NCBI GenBank assembly: GCA_013141415.1
Contig: JABFQY010000004.1
Location: forward strand, 1 to 50,149
Source: Kiritimatiellaceae bacterium
GTDB taxonomy: Bacteria; Verrucomicrobiota; Kiritimatiellia; Kiritimatiellales; Tichowtungiaceae
Direction of reading: 5' to 3'
DNA: 50,149 nucleotides
Positions 17,108 through 25,072 of this stretch are shown in pieces. The notes beneath the pieces were generated by a model. The model did not search any database. It saw only the letters and a list, made by a program, of their open reading frames with translations, and had not been told where the DNA came from. Position numbers and translations under genes: made by a program. The stretch's first letter is position 1. Each line of letters starts with the position of its first letter.

Positions 17108-17160
17108 TACGTATCGCAACCCTTCGCGGGCGTCACAGCCCGGGCGGTTGCCTTGTAAAT
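17108..17160. repeat. Direct repeat D, copy 1
   Basis: About 53 bp, beginning TACGTATCGCAACCCTTCGC and ending GGGCGGTTGCCTTGTAAAT. It matches 17345-17397 almost exactly, with a one-base change in CACAG-C/A-CCGGGCGG and one near the end. The copies are 237 bp apart in direct orientation. Confidence 0.8.
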
Positions 17161-17176
17161 TCCATATCCGAAGTTT

Positions 17177-17230
17177 GTAGGCCCGCTGCCCTCAGCGGGC
17201 GTTTGCGCCGGATGAGGGCATCCGGCCTAC
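17177..17230. repeat. REPIN (54 bp)
   Basis: GTAG foot, stem GCCCGCT/AGCGGGC with a 6-nt loop, 6-nt spacer GTTTGC, stem GCCGGAT/ATCCGGC with a 6-nt loop, and CTAC foot. Two inverted REP units with GTAG feet outward. Confidence 0.85.
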
Positions 17231-17325
17231 AGATGAAATACAAAATATGGTGGAACGTGATCGCCTGCATTGAATAAAACATTCCTCGCAGAGAGGTTGA
17301 GGGCGCAGAGGGAATTCGCTCTGCG

Positions 17326-17347
17326 ACAGGCGGGACGCCTGCGGTAC
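17326..17347. repeat. GTAC-type REP hairpin
   Basis: Read on the minus strand: GTACC, then stem GCAGGC / GCCTGT with loop GTCCC. Same layout as the arms of the element inside the radical SAM gene (20260-20339) and the unit at 48181-48201. This looks like a second REP family, with GTAC instead of GTAG at the foot. Confidence 0.65.
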
Positions 17348-17397
17348 GTATCGCAACCCTTCGCGGGCGTCACAGACCGGGCGGTTGCCTTTTAAAT
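17345..17397. repeat. Direct repeat D, copy 2
   Basis: Second copy of the repeat at 17108-17160, in the same orientation. It immediately abuts the GTAC-type REP hairpin at 17326-17347, while copy 1 follows a degenerate version of that hairpin (GACAGGCGCTAC), so the duplicated unit probably includes the hairpin. Confidence 0.8.
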
Positions 17398-17410
17398 AAC
17401 GCAGAGAATT

Positions 17411-17458
17411 GTAGCCGCGATCCACGATCGCGGAACCGAGGTCAAGGACCTCGGCTAC
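17411..17458. repeat. REPIN (48 bp), CCGCGATC subtype, copy 1
   Basis: GTAG, stem CCGCGATC/GATCGCGG with loop CAC, spacer AA, stem CCGAGGTC/GACCTCGG with loop AAG, CTAC. Exactly 48 bp. Differs from 17749-17796 only in the first loop. Related to 37875-37927. Confidence 0.9.
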
Positions 17459-17474
17459 AAGGTGGAACGGGCTC

Positions 17475-17554
17475 GCCTGCCCTGAGTTTGTATCGAAGGG
17501 GCCGAGCACGTTCAAAACGCGCCGGGACGTCGCGTTCCACCCAACAGCCTGAAT
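17475..17554. repeat. Direct repeat E, copy 1
   Basis: About 80 bp: CGCCTGCCCTGAGTTTGTAT, CGAAGGG, a short variable part, then AAAACGCGCCGGGACGTCGC and GTTCCACCCA...CAGCCTGAAT. Matches 17659-17742 with small indels. The inner CCCTGAG...CGAAGGG resembles the widespread CTTGTCGAA-type dispersed repeats. Confidence 0.7.
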
Positions 17555-17560
17555 CGAAAT

Positions 17561-17584
17561 GTAGGCCGGGTGACCTCACCCGGC
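17561..17584 (+). repeat. Single REP (24 bp)
   Basis: GTAG followed by stem GCCGGGT / ACCCGGC with loop GACCTC, then GAATA. The 24-bp unit and the GAATA tail are identical, in inverse orientation, to the unit at 49989-50012 next to the possible transposase gene at the right edge. Confidence 0.85.
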
Positions 17585-17658
17585 GAATAATTTCAACGAT
17601 CTGAAAATGTGGAAGCGGCATCCCTGCCGCTGGCCGGAAGTTGAGGTGAGCGGAAGCG

Positions 17659-17742
17659 CCCGCCCTGAGTTTGTATCGAAGGGCCGCGCACGCTTAATTT
17701 TAAAACGCGCCGGGACGTCGCGTTCCACCCACAGCCTGAATA
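17659..17742. repeat. Direct repeat E, copy 2
   Basis: Second copy of the repeat at 17475-17554, in the same orientation, with a slightly longer middle (TTAATTTT insertion). Both copies lie next to a 48-bp REPIN: copy 1 follows one and copy 2 precedes the other. This suggests local duplication. Confidence 0.7.
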
Positions 17743-17748
17743 GGAACT

Positions 17749-17796
17749 GTAGCCGCGATCCCTGATCGCGGAACCGAGGTCAAGGACCTCGGCTAC
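17749..17796. repeat. REPIN (48 bp), CCGCGATC subtype, copy 2
   Basis: GTAG, stem CCGCGATC/GATCGCGG with loop CCT, spacer AA, stem CCGAGGTC/GACCTCGG with loop AAG, CTAC. Same length and sequence as 17411-17458 apart from the first loop. Confidence 0.9.
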
Positions 17797-17957
17797 AAAG
17801 GTAGAACCATTTGCACCTGATACTGGTGTGCCTCTGAACCTTTGTCTCTTTTCCGCTTTTCCCGATAAACTCTTTGCCACCCGCCCATCATCCTGCTAGA
17901 AACTGCCTGTCCATAGGCGTTTTAGAAGGGCTTTCATTAAAAGAGAGAGAGACCGCG

Positions 17958-18971
17958 ATGACAGATAAAAAATGGTTGGGCAAATTGTTCACGAATTATT
18001 TCTGGTTTGGTCTTATATTAGTTCTGCTGTCTTGCACGCTTCAGGCTGAACTAAAATCTCCACATTATCTAATCGAAGCGGTTATTCTCTTCATGCAAAT
18101 GATCGGGCTGACTATCATAGTAGCAGTCCTCTTCACTTTCACGACAGGTACTTCGGAGTTTCTTGATAAGATTACCGCTCTGCTGAAAAACATCGTGATA
18201 GACAGAAATTTTCTCGCGAATATCGATGCCGACAGCAAACGGAACGCGTTGGTTGCCTTAATAAAGCCATCAGAATCAGAACGACAACGTTACGCTGATA
18301 TAGGCAGATACTATGATGTTTTTGTTAAGCATACGTTAAACATCACAAAGAAGTCGGTCCGTAGCGATTACCGGTTAGATGCACGAGCGTTTATAGATAA
18401 AGAAAAAATTGTATGTGTTGAACAGCGCCTGTCATACCGACTCCATCCAACAATAGAAGGCTTTACAGATGTCCAAATGAGATTGGATGATAAAACTCTT
18501 GGTTCTGATTTCAAGTGGGTACGCGTCTCCGATCCTCAAGGTAAGGTTATCCTCGACAAACTCCCGCAACCCGAACAATGCGAACATCGCGGTAATCCCA
18601 CTCTTATAAGCACAATTCCTTTACGTGAGCTTGGTAAAGGATCTGATCATCTCATCGTCCAATGGTGTATCGTAGAACGCGGTCACGATCACTGGATACA
18701 TCTGACATTCCAAGCTCGTGAACCTACGGATGGCTTCGAATATTTCCTGCAATGTGAAGATGATCTTCATATCTGCGCGCTTCAGACGTTTGTGCATGGC
18801 GCTGATTTCAAGGTTTATAGGGAAGGAACCCGAAGAATAGAAATATCGTGTCATGAGTGGTTTAATGAAGGCACTGGACTGGCCCTCGTGGTGTCCAACA
18901 ATTGTCCAGAAGTTGAAACGAAGAGCGAATCTCGAGATAAAGATGACATAAAAAATGAAAAGGGCTCCTAA
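17958..18971 (+). CDS. Two-TM protein with a beta-rich soluble domain, unknown function
   Basis: 337 aa from ATG 17958, which follows a GA-rich ribosome binding site (GAGAGAGA). Two N-terminal membrane spans (about 12-30 and 40-66) precede a large, beta-strand-rich soluble part (from about 100) with no motif I recognise, ending in a charged tail (ESRDKDDIKNEKGS). The base composition is clearly more AT-rich than the neighbouring genes and the gene stands alone next to a repeat field, so it is probably acquired. The layout (2TM plus beta-rich domain) recalls membrane effectors such as those of CBASS antiphage systems. No nucleotidyltransferase partner is near, so this remains a guess. Confidence 0.75.
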   Translation: MTDKKWLGKLFTNYFWFGLILVLLSCTLQAELKSPHYLIEAVILFMQMIGLTIIVAVLFTFTTGTSEFLDKITALLKNIVIDRNFLANIDADSKRNALVALIKPSESERQRYADIGRYYDVFVKHTLNITKKSVRSDYRLDARAFIDKEKIVCVEQRLSYRLHPTIEGFTDVQMRLDDKTLGSDFKWVRVSDPQGKVILDKLPQPEQCEHRGNPTLISTIPLRELGKGSDHLIVQWCIVERGHDHWIHLTFQAREPTDGFEYFLQCEDDLHICALQTFVHGADFKVYREGTRRIEISCHEWFNEGTGLALVVSNNCPEVETKSESRDKDDIKNEKGS

Positions 18972-19016
18972 ACCGCGCCAGATTCATCCTTCAAAATCGA
19001 TAATTTCCAATTCTCC

Positions 19017-20882
19017 TCAAAAAAATTTATTCAGCCAATCCGTGACCCGAACATCGAAGCCGGTGCCGTGCTGATAATTATACGTGGCGGTGCGGAGCGC
19101 TTCGCCGATGGCGGCGAGGTCGTAACCAAACTGTCCGTCGAACGGAATTTCGTTACGGGCGAATCCGCCGGAAGTTTCCGGCAAGAGTTTGATTCCAAAC
19201 CGTTCGGGTTCGCGGGCAATTTCGCTGTGCGCCGTCAGCGCGAAGCGGTGCCAGTAGGCCGAATGTAAAACGCCCTCTTCCATTAGACGGCGGACGGTTT
19301 CCAATCCCTGGAAGGTTTCGTCCAGTGTCTGCGTCGGAAAGCCGTACATCAGGTAGGCGTGTGTCATGATGCCCGCCACTGACAGATTCACCAGAACTTC
19401 TTCTGCTCCGGCGACGGTGATGCCTTTGTTCATCAGCTTGAGTGTGCGGTCACAGCAGGTTTCGAGTCCGCCGGTGACGGCGATACATCCGGCATCGGCC
19501 ATCTTTTCGATCAGTTCTTTAGTCAGCCGTTTTTCAAAGCGGATATTGCCCCACCACTCGACGTTCAGTTCGCGGCGCAGAATTTCGTCGCACAGTCCGG
19601 CGAGTAGCGCAGGCGGAAGCGCTTCGTCGACAAAATGGAATCCGTTAAAGCCGGTCGCGGCGATGACCGATTCCATCCAGTCGCAGACGGTGGACGGGCG
19701 CGCCGGATCGTAGCGGCAGATGTAGTCGATGGTCGTGTCGCAAAAAGCGCAGCGTTTCCAGTTGCATCCGTGCGCCAGCACCAGCTTGTTCCAGCGTCCG
19801 TCCGACCAGAGCCGCGTAACCGGATTGAGCACTTCAAACAAACCGAAGTAGCGGTCGAGCGGCAGGCCGTCATAAACCGGCGGCGGAAGCGTGTCGTGCG
19901 CGACCGGCGTTTCGCCGCTGTCATAAAAACAGACGACTCCATTCTCACGAACAAACGTCCGTACAAAATTCGCCGGTTCCGCGCCTTCGGCAATCCGGAG
20001 AAGCGGAAGCATGCCGCTGTCGAGCGTGATGAAATCAACGGTTTCAAAGATGGCCGGATCGGTCAGTTCGCGCAGTTCAGTGTTCGCGTACCCACCGCCC
20101 AGCACGATGCGGATTTCTGGCCGGGTCTGTTTAATCCGCCGCGCAATGGCCAGCGCGCCGAACAGACAACCGGGAAACGGAACGGTGATTCCAACCAACT
20201 GAGGGCTGTATTTTTGAATCTGCGCGTCAGTCAGTTCTTCCAACCATTGGAAAAAGAGCAAGGCCGGCGGGACGCCGGCGGTACATATTGCCGCCGTCCC
20301 GGCGTCCGCAGAACGTATCGCCGGCGTCCCGCCGGCCTTGGAATTTAAAACTGACGGCGCGCTCGGCGATCGCGCCCTACCTTGCCGCTCCAGTGCCTCC
20401 TGAATCTTTCCGAAGTTTGGAAGTGAGGACGCCAGATGCTCAGCGTAGCGGGAAAAGCCGAAGTGCGGATCAATCAGCGCGGCGGCTTCGGCGATGTCGT
20501 CGAGAAACAGACTGCATAGATGGCGGGCGCGGTCATGGCGGTCGAGTCCGCGGAAATCCCAGCCGAACTGTTCTTCCTGTTCATAGGCACGAACAAGGTG
20601 CGTTCCTTCCGGAAGTGCGCCGCGTTTGGCAAACCGTTTTGCTAACGATGGATTTTTGTCCTGTAAAAACTCCATCACATCGCCGATCACCGCGCGGTAT
20701 TCGTCATCAAGATTCAGATGCGAGAGACCGTCGGCAGAAAATAATTTAAGAAGCAGTTCGAGCGAGAGGTCGGCCTGCACCGCGTCGTGCCCGCAAAAAC
20801 GAAGCCACGCCGTGAGAATCGGCGTGGCGGCGTACGGCGTGTTCGGCTGTAACAGCGGCGGCGTTAGCAAAAGGGTTTTCAT
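19017..20882 (-). CDS. B12-binding domain radical SAM protein with repeat-derived insertion
   Basis: 621 aa. The N-terminal part resembles the start of cobalamin-binding radical SAM proteins (MKTLLLTPPLLQPNTPYAAT). A Rossmann-like stretch (LVGITVPFPGCLFGALAIAR, RIVLGGGYANTEL) follows at about 223-272. The radical SAM core contains the cluster motif GCNWKRCAFCD near residues 377-387 (CxxxxCxxC spacing, as in proteins with GCxWxxCxFC) and GGLETC near 475. The reaction is unknown; methyl transfer or a radical rearrangement are both possible. Residues about 168-208 are encoded by palindromic repeats (20260-20380) and probably form a disordered loop. The start at 20882 has no evident ribosome binding site; a REPIN ends 13 bp upstream. 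Confidence 0.85.
   Translation of the reverse strand: MKTLLLTPPLLQPNTPYAATPILTAWLRFCGHDAVQADLSLELLLKLFSADGLSHLNLDDEYRAVIGDVMEFLQDKNPSLAKRFAKRGALPEGTHLVRAYEQEEQFGWDFRGLDRHDRARHLCSLFLDDIAEAAALIDPHFGFSRYAEHLASSLPNFGKIQEALERQGRARSPSAPSVLNSKAGGTPAIRSADAGTAAICTAGVPPALLFFQWLEELTDAQIQKYSPQLVGITVPFPGCLFGALAIARRIKQTRPEIRIVLGGGYANTELRELTDPAIFETVDFITLDSGMLPLLRIAEGAEPANFVRTFVRENGVVCFYDSGETPVAHDTLPPPVYDGLPLDRYFGLFEVLNPVTRLWSDGRWNKLVLAHGCNWKRCAFCDTTIDYICRYDPARPSTVCDWMESVIAATGFNGFHFVDEALPPALLAGLCDEILRRELNVEWWGNIRFEKRLTKELIEKMADAGCIAVTGGLETCCDRTLKLMNKGITVAGAEEVLVNLSVAGIMTHAYLMYGFPTQTLDETFQGLETVRRLMEEGVLHSAYWHRFALTAHSEIAREPERFGIKLLPETSGGFARNEIPFDGQFGYDLAAIGEALRTATYNYQHGTGFDVRVTDWLNKFF
20260..20380. repeat. REP cluster inside the radical SAM gene
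   Basis: Near-perfect 25-bp inverted repeats at 20260-20284 and 20315-20339 (AAGGCCGGCGGGAC... and its complement, one mismatch; inner ends GTAC and GTAT) enclose 30 bp. A further GTAG-footed hairpin follows at 20356-20380 (on the minus strand GTAG, then stem GGCGCG/CGCGCC). The whole cluster is read through in frame by the radical SAM gene and encodes an Ala/Gly/Pro-rich tract including AGGTPAI and AGVPPAL. Confidence 0.8.
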
Positions 20883-20895
20883 AAACGCTGTTAAC

Positions 20896-20943
20896 GTAGG
20901 ACAGCCATCTTGGCTGTCTAGACAGGCTGGAAGCCTGTCCTAC
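20896..20943. repeat. REPIN (48 bp), GACAGGC subtype
   Basis: GTAG, stem GACAGCC/GGCTGTC (loop ATCTT), spacer TA, stem GACAGGC/GCCTGTC (loop TGGAA), CTAC. It fills the gap between the ilvH stop (20945) and the radical SAM start (20882). Transcribed as RNA it would form two strong hairpins, so it may also terminate or stabilise the ilv transcript. Confidence 0.9.
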
Positions 20944-20944
20944 T

Positions 20945-21445
20945 TTATGTGGTCTGCGCACCGCGGGCCAGCAGGACTTTGCCGGTGCGGACGAGTTCGA
21001 TGATTTTGAATTTTTCAATCATCTCAACCAGCGCGTCGATTTTCGACGGGTCGCCAACCGCCTGCAAGATCATCGACGTTTCGGTCAGGTCAACGGTTTT
21101 ACAGCCGAAGTGTTCAGCGATCTGCAGTGCTTCGCCGCGCCCTTCCGCGCCGACAGCGATTTTGATCAAACCCATTTCTTTGACAACAGCGTCGTCATAG
21201 GTGTGGTCGGTGCAGCGCAACACGTCGATCAGCTTACTGACCTGACGGATAATCTGGTCGAGGCCGTCGGCTTCGCCGCTGACGCCGATGGTCATGCGCG
21301 AAAAATGGCCGTCCATGGCTGGCGAGACGACGAGCGACTCGATGTTGTAGCCGCGCCGCGAAAAGGTTTGCGCAATGCGCGCCAGAACGCCGGGCTTGTT
21401 AGTGACGTAAACGCTCAACGTATGAATCGGTTTATTGTTAATCAT
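20945..21445 (-). CDS. ilvH: Acetolactate synthase small (regulatory) subunit
   Basis: 166 aa, regulatory subunit of acetohydroxyacid synthase; confers activation and valine feedback. ATG 21445 has GGGAG upstream; a longer frame has no support. The N-terminal ACT domain is at about 5-78 (HTLSVYVTNKPGVLARIAQTFSRRGYNIESL, a highly conserved opening). The C-terminal domain follows at about 80-160 (VKEMGLIKIAV, GKTVDLTETSMILQAVGDP-like). It lies 55 bp downstream of the catalytic subunit gene in the same direction, forming an ilvBH operon. Confidence 0.95.
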   Translation of the reverse strand: MINNKPIHTLSVYVTNKPGVLARIAQTFSRRGYNIESLVVSPAMDGHFSRMTIGVSGEADGLDQIIRQVSKLIDVLRCTDHTYDDAVVKEMGLIKIAVGAEGRGEALQIAEHFGCKTVDLTETSMILQAVGDPSKIDALVEMIEKFKIIELVRTGKVLLARGAQTT

Positions 21446-21500
21446 GACTTTCTCCCTACAAAATTTTTCTGATTCCTGTTCCCTGACTCCTGCCCCCCGA

Positions 21501-23234
21501 TCAGGTCGATCCCGTCGGTTTTTCGAGTTTCTTACTGCCCGCTTTCGGCGCTTCAATAATCATCGCTTCGATGCGCTTGCCGGCGGGAATCATCGGGAAC
21601 ACGTTGTCGGTTTTCTCGACTTCGCAGTTGATGAGGCACGGGCCTTTGTTGTAGGCCAGCGCGGCTTTGACGATGCGTTTAACATCGCCGGGGCGGCGCA
21701 GGTTGAAGCCTTTGATGCCGTAGGCGTCGGCCAGTTTAACGAAGTCAGGATTGCCTTCAAGGTCAACGCCGCTGGTGCGGTCTTCGTAGAAAAGTTCCTG
21801 CCACTGGCGAACCATGCCGAGGTAGTGGTTGTTGAGAACAACAAACTTGATAGGCAGTTTATGGAGCGCGGCGGTGGCGAGTTCAAACTCGGTCATCTGG
21901 AAACCGCCGTCGCCGCAGAAGGCGATCACGGTGTCTTTCGGACGGCCAAACTGCGCGCCGATGGCCGCCGGAACGCCGAAGCCCATCGTGCCGGCGCCGC
22001 CCGAGCTGAGAAAATTGTTCGGTGCGTCGGTTTTATAGAACTGCGCCGCCCACATCTGATGCTGGCCGACGTCGGTGACGACCACGGCTTTGCCGTTGGA
22101 CAGTTTGTAAAACTCGTCGATGACGTGCTGCATTTTGAGGCTGCCCTGCCGTTTGAATTTGAGCGGGTATTTCTGCTTCCAGCCGTCGAGCGTTTTCAGC
22201 CACTCACCCGTGTTGAGCTTGCCGACGTGCTTACTCAGTTCCTCAATGAAGAGTTTGGCGTCGGCGATGCAGTGGTATTGAGGACGGATCATTTTGCCGA
22301 TTTCCGCCGGATCAATATCAACGTGAATCACGGTCGCCTCTTTGCAGAAAAATTTCGGATCGCCGATGATGCGGTCGTCGAAGCGCGAACCGATATTCAG
22401 CAAGAGGTCGCATTCGCACATCGCTTTGTTGGCGTAAGCCGTGCCGTGCATACCGAGCCAGCCGAGCGACAGTTTATGCGTTTCCGGAAATGCGCCTTTG
22501 CCCAGTAGCGTCGTGGTAACCGGCGCGTTCATTTTTTCCGCCAGCGTGCGCAATGCTTCGTGGCCGCCGGAAATCAAAACGCCGTGTCCGGCCAGAATAA
22601 CCGGCCGCTGCGACTTGCTGATGGCTTCGGCAATTTCTTTGACCGTTGCAATGTCGATCTCTCCGGAATGCGGGTTGTATCCCGGAATATCCATTTCGGC
22701 GTGCAGGTTGCCCGTAAACGATCCAGCGCTCATGTCCTTCGGAATATCGATCAAGACCGGGCCGGGCCGGCCGGTGGTGGCGATATGGAACGCTTCACGG
22801 ACCGTGCGCGGAATGTCGTTGGTTGATTTGAGCAGATAGCTGTGCTTAACAACCGGCATGGTGATGCCGAAAATATCCGCTTCCTGAAACGCGTCTTTGC
22901 CGATCATCCACGAAACGGACTGGCCGGTCAGAACAACCATCGGAACCGAGTCCATGTGCGCGGTCATAATACCGGTGATCACGTTGGTGGCGCCGGGGCC
23001 GCTGGTGACAAGCGTAACGGCGGGCTTGCCGGTGGCGCGGGCATAGCCGTCGGCCATGTGAGCAGCGCCCTGTTCGTGGCGAACCAGAACAAACTTAATG
23101 TTGCTGGGCGTGGTGATCATCGCGTCAAAAATCGGGATAACCGAACCGCCGGAATATCCGAAGATATATTCGACACCTTCCGCCTCCAGACACTTGATCA
23201 GCGCCTGCCCGCCATCCATGACTGTTTTATCCAT
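21501..23234 (-). CDS. ilvB: Acetolactate synthase large (catalytic) subunit
   Basis: 577 aa, thiamine diphosphate and FAD enzyme that condenses pyruvate to acetolactate (valine/leucine) or with 2-oxobutyrate (isoleucine). ATG 23234 has AAGGAG 6-7 nt upstream. It has all three domains: the N-terminal PYR domain (LEAEGVEYIFGYSGGSVIPIFD; the catalytic Glu in VRHEQGAAHMADGYAR), the middle FAD domain (about 190-340), and the C-terminal ThDP domain with GDGGFQM followed by an Asn-containing stretch (LNNHYLGMVRQWQ). Full length. Encoded with the regulatory subunit directly downstream. Confidence 0.97.
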   Translation of the reverse strand: MDKTVMDGGQALIKCLEAEGVEYIFGYSGGSVIPIFDAMITTPSNIKFVLVRHEQGAAHMADGYARATGKPAVTLVTSGPGATNVITGIMTAHMDSVPMVVLTGQSVSWMIGKDAFQEADIFGITMPVVKHSYLLKSTNDIPRTVREAFHIATTGRPGPVLIDIPKDMSAGSFTGNLHAEMDIPGYNPHSGEIDIATVKEIAEAISKSQRPVILAGHGVLISGGHEALRTLAEKMNAPVTTTLLGKGAFPETHKLSLGWLGMHGTAYANKAMCECDLLLNIGSRFDDRIIGDPKFFCKEATVIHVDIDPAEIGKMIRPQYHCIADAKLFIEELSKHVGKLNTGEWLKTLDGWKQKYPLKFKRQGSLKMQHVIDEFYKLSNGKAVVVTDVGQHQMWAAQFYKTDAPNNFLSSGGAGTMGFGVPAAIGAQFGRPKDTVIAFCGDGGFQMTEFELATAALHKLPIKFVVLNNHYLGMVRQWQELFYEDRTSGVDLEGNPDFVKLADAYGIKGFNLRRPGDVKRIVKAALAYNKGPCLINCEVEKTDNVFPMIPAGKRIEAMIIEAPKAGSKKLEKPTGST

Positions 23235-23470
23235 CGTTTTCTCCTTAAAATACAATGCCTGTAAAAATTTGAATAAATTTACACCTCATTTTTAAGCCAT
23301 CAAGAAAATTGATCATATTTTTTACCAAAAAAACGGTATGTTTTTAGACTAATAATCACATAAAGATAATTTACGAATAATTTTATGTCTTAATCTGTCG
23401 GTTAAATTCACACTCCGGTCGAAAAAAAGCTTCTTCCCGCTGGCAAAACCCTCTGATACCGTCTTGTCCC
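23235..23470. promoter_or_regulatory. AT-rich divergent promoter region, ilvB / glgA
   Basis: 236 bp between divergent start codons, strongly AT-rich from about 23260 to 23400. It must contain the promoters of the ilv operon (left) and glgA (right). I cannot identify a T-box, a leader peptide or a clear consensus pair, so the control of ilv is open. Confidence 0.55.
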
Positions 23471-25066
23471 ATGAACAATCCGTTGAATATTCTGATGGTT
23501 GCCGCCGAAAATGACGGTATTACCCGCTGTAAGGTCGGCGGTATTGGCGACGTAATTCGCGACATTCCGTCCGCGCTGGCCGACCAAGGTTGTCAGACCT
23601 CCATCGTCACCCCGTCTTACGGCTTCCTGCACGAACTGGGCGGCTCGACCCGCGTTGCCTCTATCCGGTTTGTTTTCGCCGGACATCAGGACGAAGCCGT
23701 TCTCTACCGCGTCCGGCCGCGCACCGCTATGGCTGAGCGCTCTGCTCACTACGTCATCGACCATCCCGCCTTCCTCCATTACAACGCCGAAAAAGAGCAG
23801 TACGACATTTACAGCAACGATCCGCTTGGCCGCCCGTTCGCCACCGACGCCACAAAATTCGCCTGCTTCTGCGCCGCCGTTTCCGCCGCTGTGCAGGAAA
23901 ATCTTTTCGGCCCGCTCGACGTTCTGCACCTGCACGACTGGCACGCCGCCTTTCTGCTCCTGCTCCGTAAATATGATCCGGCCTGTGCCGCGCTGAAAAA
24001 GCTCCGCACGGTTTACACCATTCATAATCTCGCCTTGCAGGGCATCCGCCCGCTCAGCGGCGACCGCTCTTCGCTGGAAAGCTGGTATCCCGACATTCAG
24101 TTCGGCGACGAAATTCCCGGCGAACTGCGCGACCCGCGCTGGATCGACTGCATCAATCCGATGGCCGTTGGCATCCGGCTGGCCGACACCGTTCATACGG
24201 TTTCACCGACGTACGCCCTTGAAATCCTCGAACCCAGCCGCCCGCCGCAATTCTTCGGCGGCGAAGGACTCGACGGCGACTTGCAGCGCGCCATGGCCGA
24301 AGGCCGCCTGCACGGAATTCTTAATGGATGCGAATATCCGTCCGTAAACCCGGCGAAGTGTGATATCGGCAAACTGATTGGCATTCTAAAAGCCGAAGCC
24401 GCGCACTGGGCCTCGCGACGCTCCGACCTGTCCTTCGCTGATTTCCTTGCGTTCCAACGCTTGGAAAAACTCGAAGCGTCGCGGAGTAAACCGTCGTTTA
24501 TCGCCACCAGCATCAGCCGCGTCGTCGACCAGAAAATGCTGCTGATCAAAGCTCCCGGAACCGACGGCGTTTCCGGACTTGAAAAAATCCTGAAAGCCAT
24601 TGGCCCGAAAGGTCTGTATATCCTGATCGGCACCGGCGACCGCGACACCGAAGCCTTCCTCACCGAAGCCGCCGCGACGCACAGCAACTTTCTATTCCTC
24701 AACAGCTACGCCAATAAAGCGGCGGAAAATCTCTACGCATCCGGCGATCTCTTCTTAATGCCCAGTTCGTTCGAGCCGTGCGGAATCAGCCAGATGCTCG
24801 CCATGCGCGAAGGCCAGCCGTGCCTTGTTCATCTTACCGGCGGACTGCGCGACACCATCCGTCCCGGTATCAACGGCTTCGGATTTGAGGGCTCAACGCT
24901 TCATAAACAAGTGGACAACATGGCCGCCGCGCTTAAAGACGCATTACACCTACGCACGTCGGAACCGGAAAAATGGCAGGCCGTCTGCACAGCCGCCGCC
25001 GAAGCACGCTTCTCCTGGAGCGCCAGCGCGAAACAGTACATCGAGAAACTGTACGCAAAGAACTAG
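23471..25066 (+). CDS. glgA: Glycogen (starch) synthase, GT5 family
   Basis: 531 aa, transfers glucose from ADP-glucose to growing glycogen. GT-B fold. The N-terminal substrate motif KVGGIGDV appears near residues 21-28 (KTGGL in most homologues). The glucan-binding region includes HLHDWHAAF around 155-163. The C-terminal Rossmann domain has MPSSFEPCGISQMLAM near 436-451 and TGGLRDTI, both hallmarks of the family. It is slightly longer than the bacterial norm (about 480). The glgC gene for its substrate lies at 43.4-44.6 kb. Its stop lies 6 bp from that of a convergent gene. Confidence 0.93.
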   Translation: MNNPLNILMVAAENDGITRCKVGGIGDVIRDIPSALADQGCQTSIVTPSYGFLHELGGSTRVASIRFVFAGHQDEAVLYRVRPRTAMAERSAHYVIDHPAFLHYNAEKEQYDIYSNDPLGRPFATDATKFACFCAAVSAAVQENLFGPLDVLHLHDWHAAFLLLLRKYDPACAALKKLRTVYTIHNLALQGIRPLSGDRSSLESWYPDIQFGDEIPGELRDPRWIDCINPMAVGIRLADTVHTVSPTYALEILEPSRPPQFFGGEGLDGDLQRAMAEGRLHGILNGCEYPSVNPAKCDIGKLIGILKAEAAHWASRRSDLSFADFLAFQRLEKLEASRSKPSFIATSISRVVDQKMLLIKAPGTDGVSGLEKILKAIGPKGLYILIGTGDRDTEAFLTEAAATHSNFLFLNSYANKAAENLYASGDLFLMPSSFEPCGISQMLAMREGQPCLVHLTGGLRDTIRPGINGFGFEGSTLHKQVDNMAAALKDALHLRTSEPEKWQAVCTAAAEARFSWSASAKQYIEKLYAKN

Positions 25067-25072
25067 CTGGCG

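Larger units (their letters stand above)
16948..17957. other. Repeat field without genes (about 1 kb)
   Basis: I see no gene here. Short frames on both strands lack ribosome binding sites and cross the repeats. The stretch is a patchwork of palindromic REP/REPIN units (17177-17230, 17326-17347, 17411-17458, 17561-17584, 17749-17796) and two pairs of longer direct repeats. It separates the ABC operon from a foreign-looking gene. It probably grew by repeated insertion and local duplication. Confidence 0.8.

Noticed and set aside
17108-17796. Could the repeats be a CRISPR array?
   Set aside because: Units are palindromic, of several types, irregularly spaced and in both orientations, with no uniform spacers and no cas genes.
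17020-17880. Several short open frames in the repeat field
   Set aside because: They cross REP units and direct repeats, and none has a ribosome binding site.
21435-22508. Plus-strand open frame opposite ilvB
   Set aside because: Shadow of a well-conserved acetolactate synthase gene.
23260-23470. T-box or leader-peptide attenuator for ilvB
   Set aside because: No T-box motif, no branched-chain-codon-rich short frame and no terminator hairpin that I could recognise.
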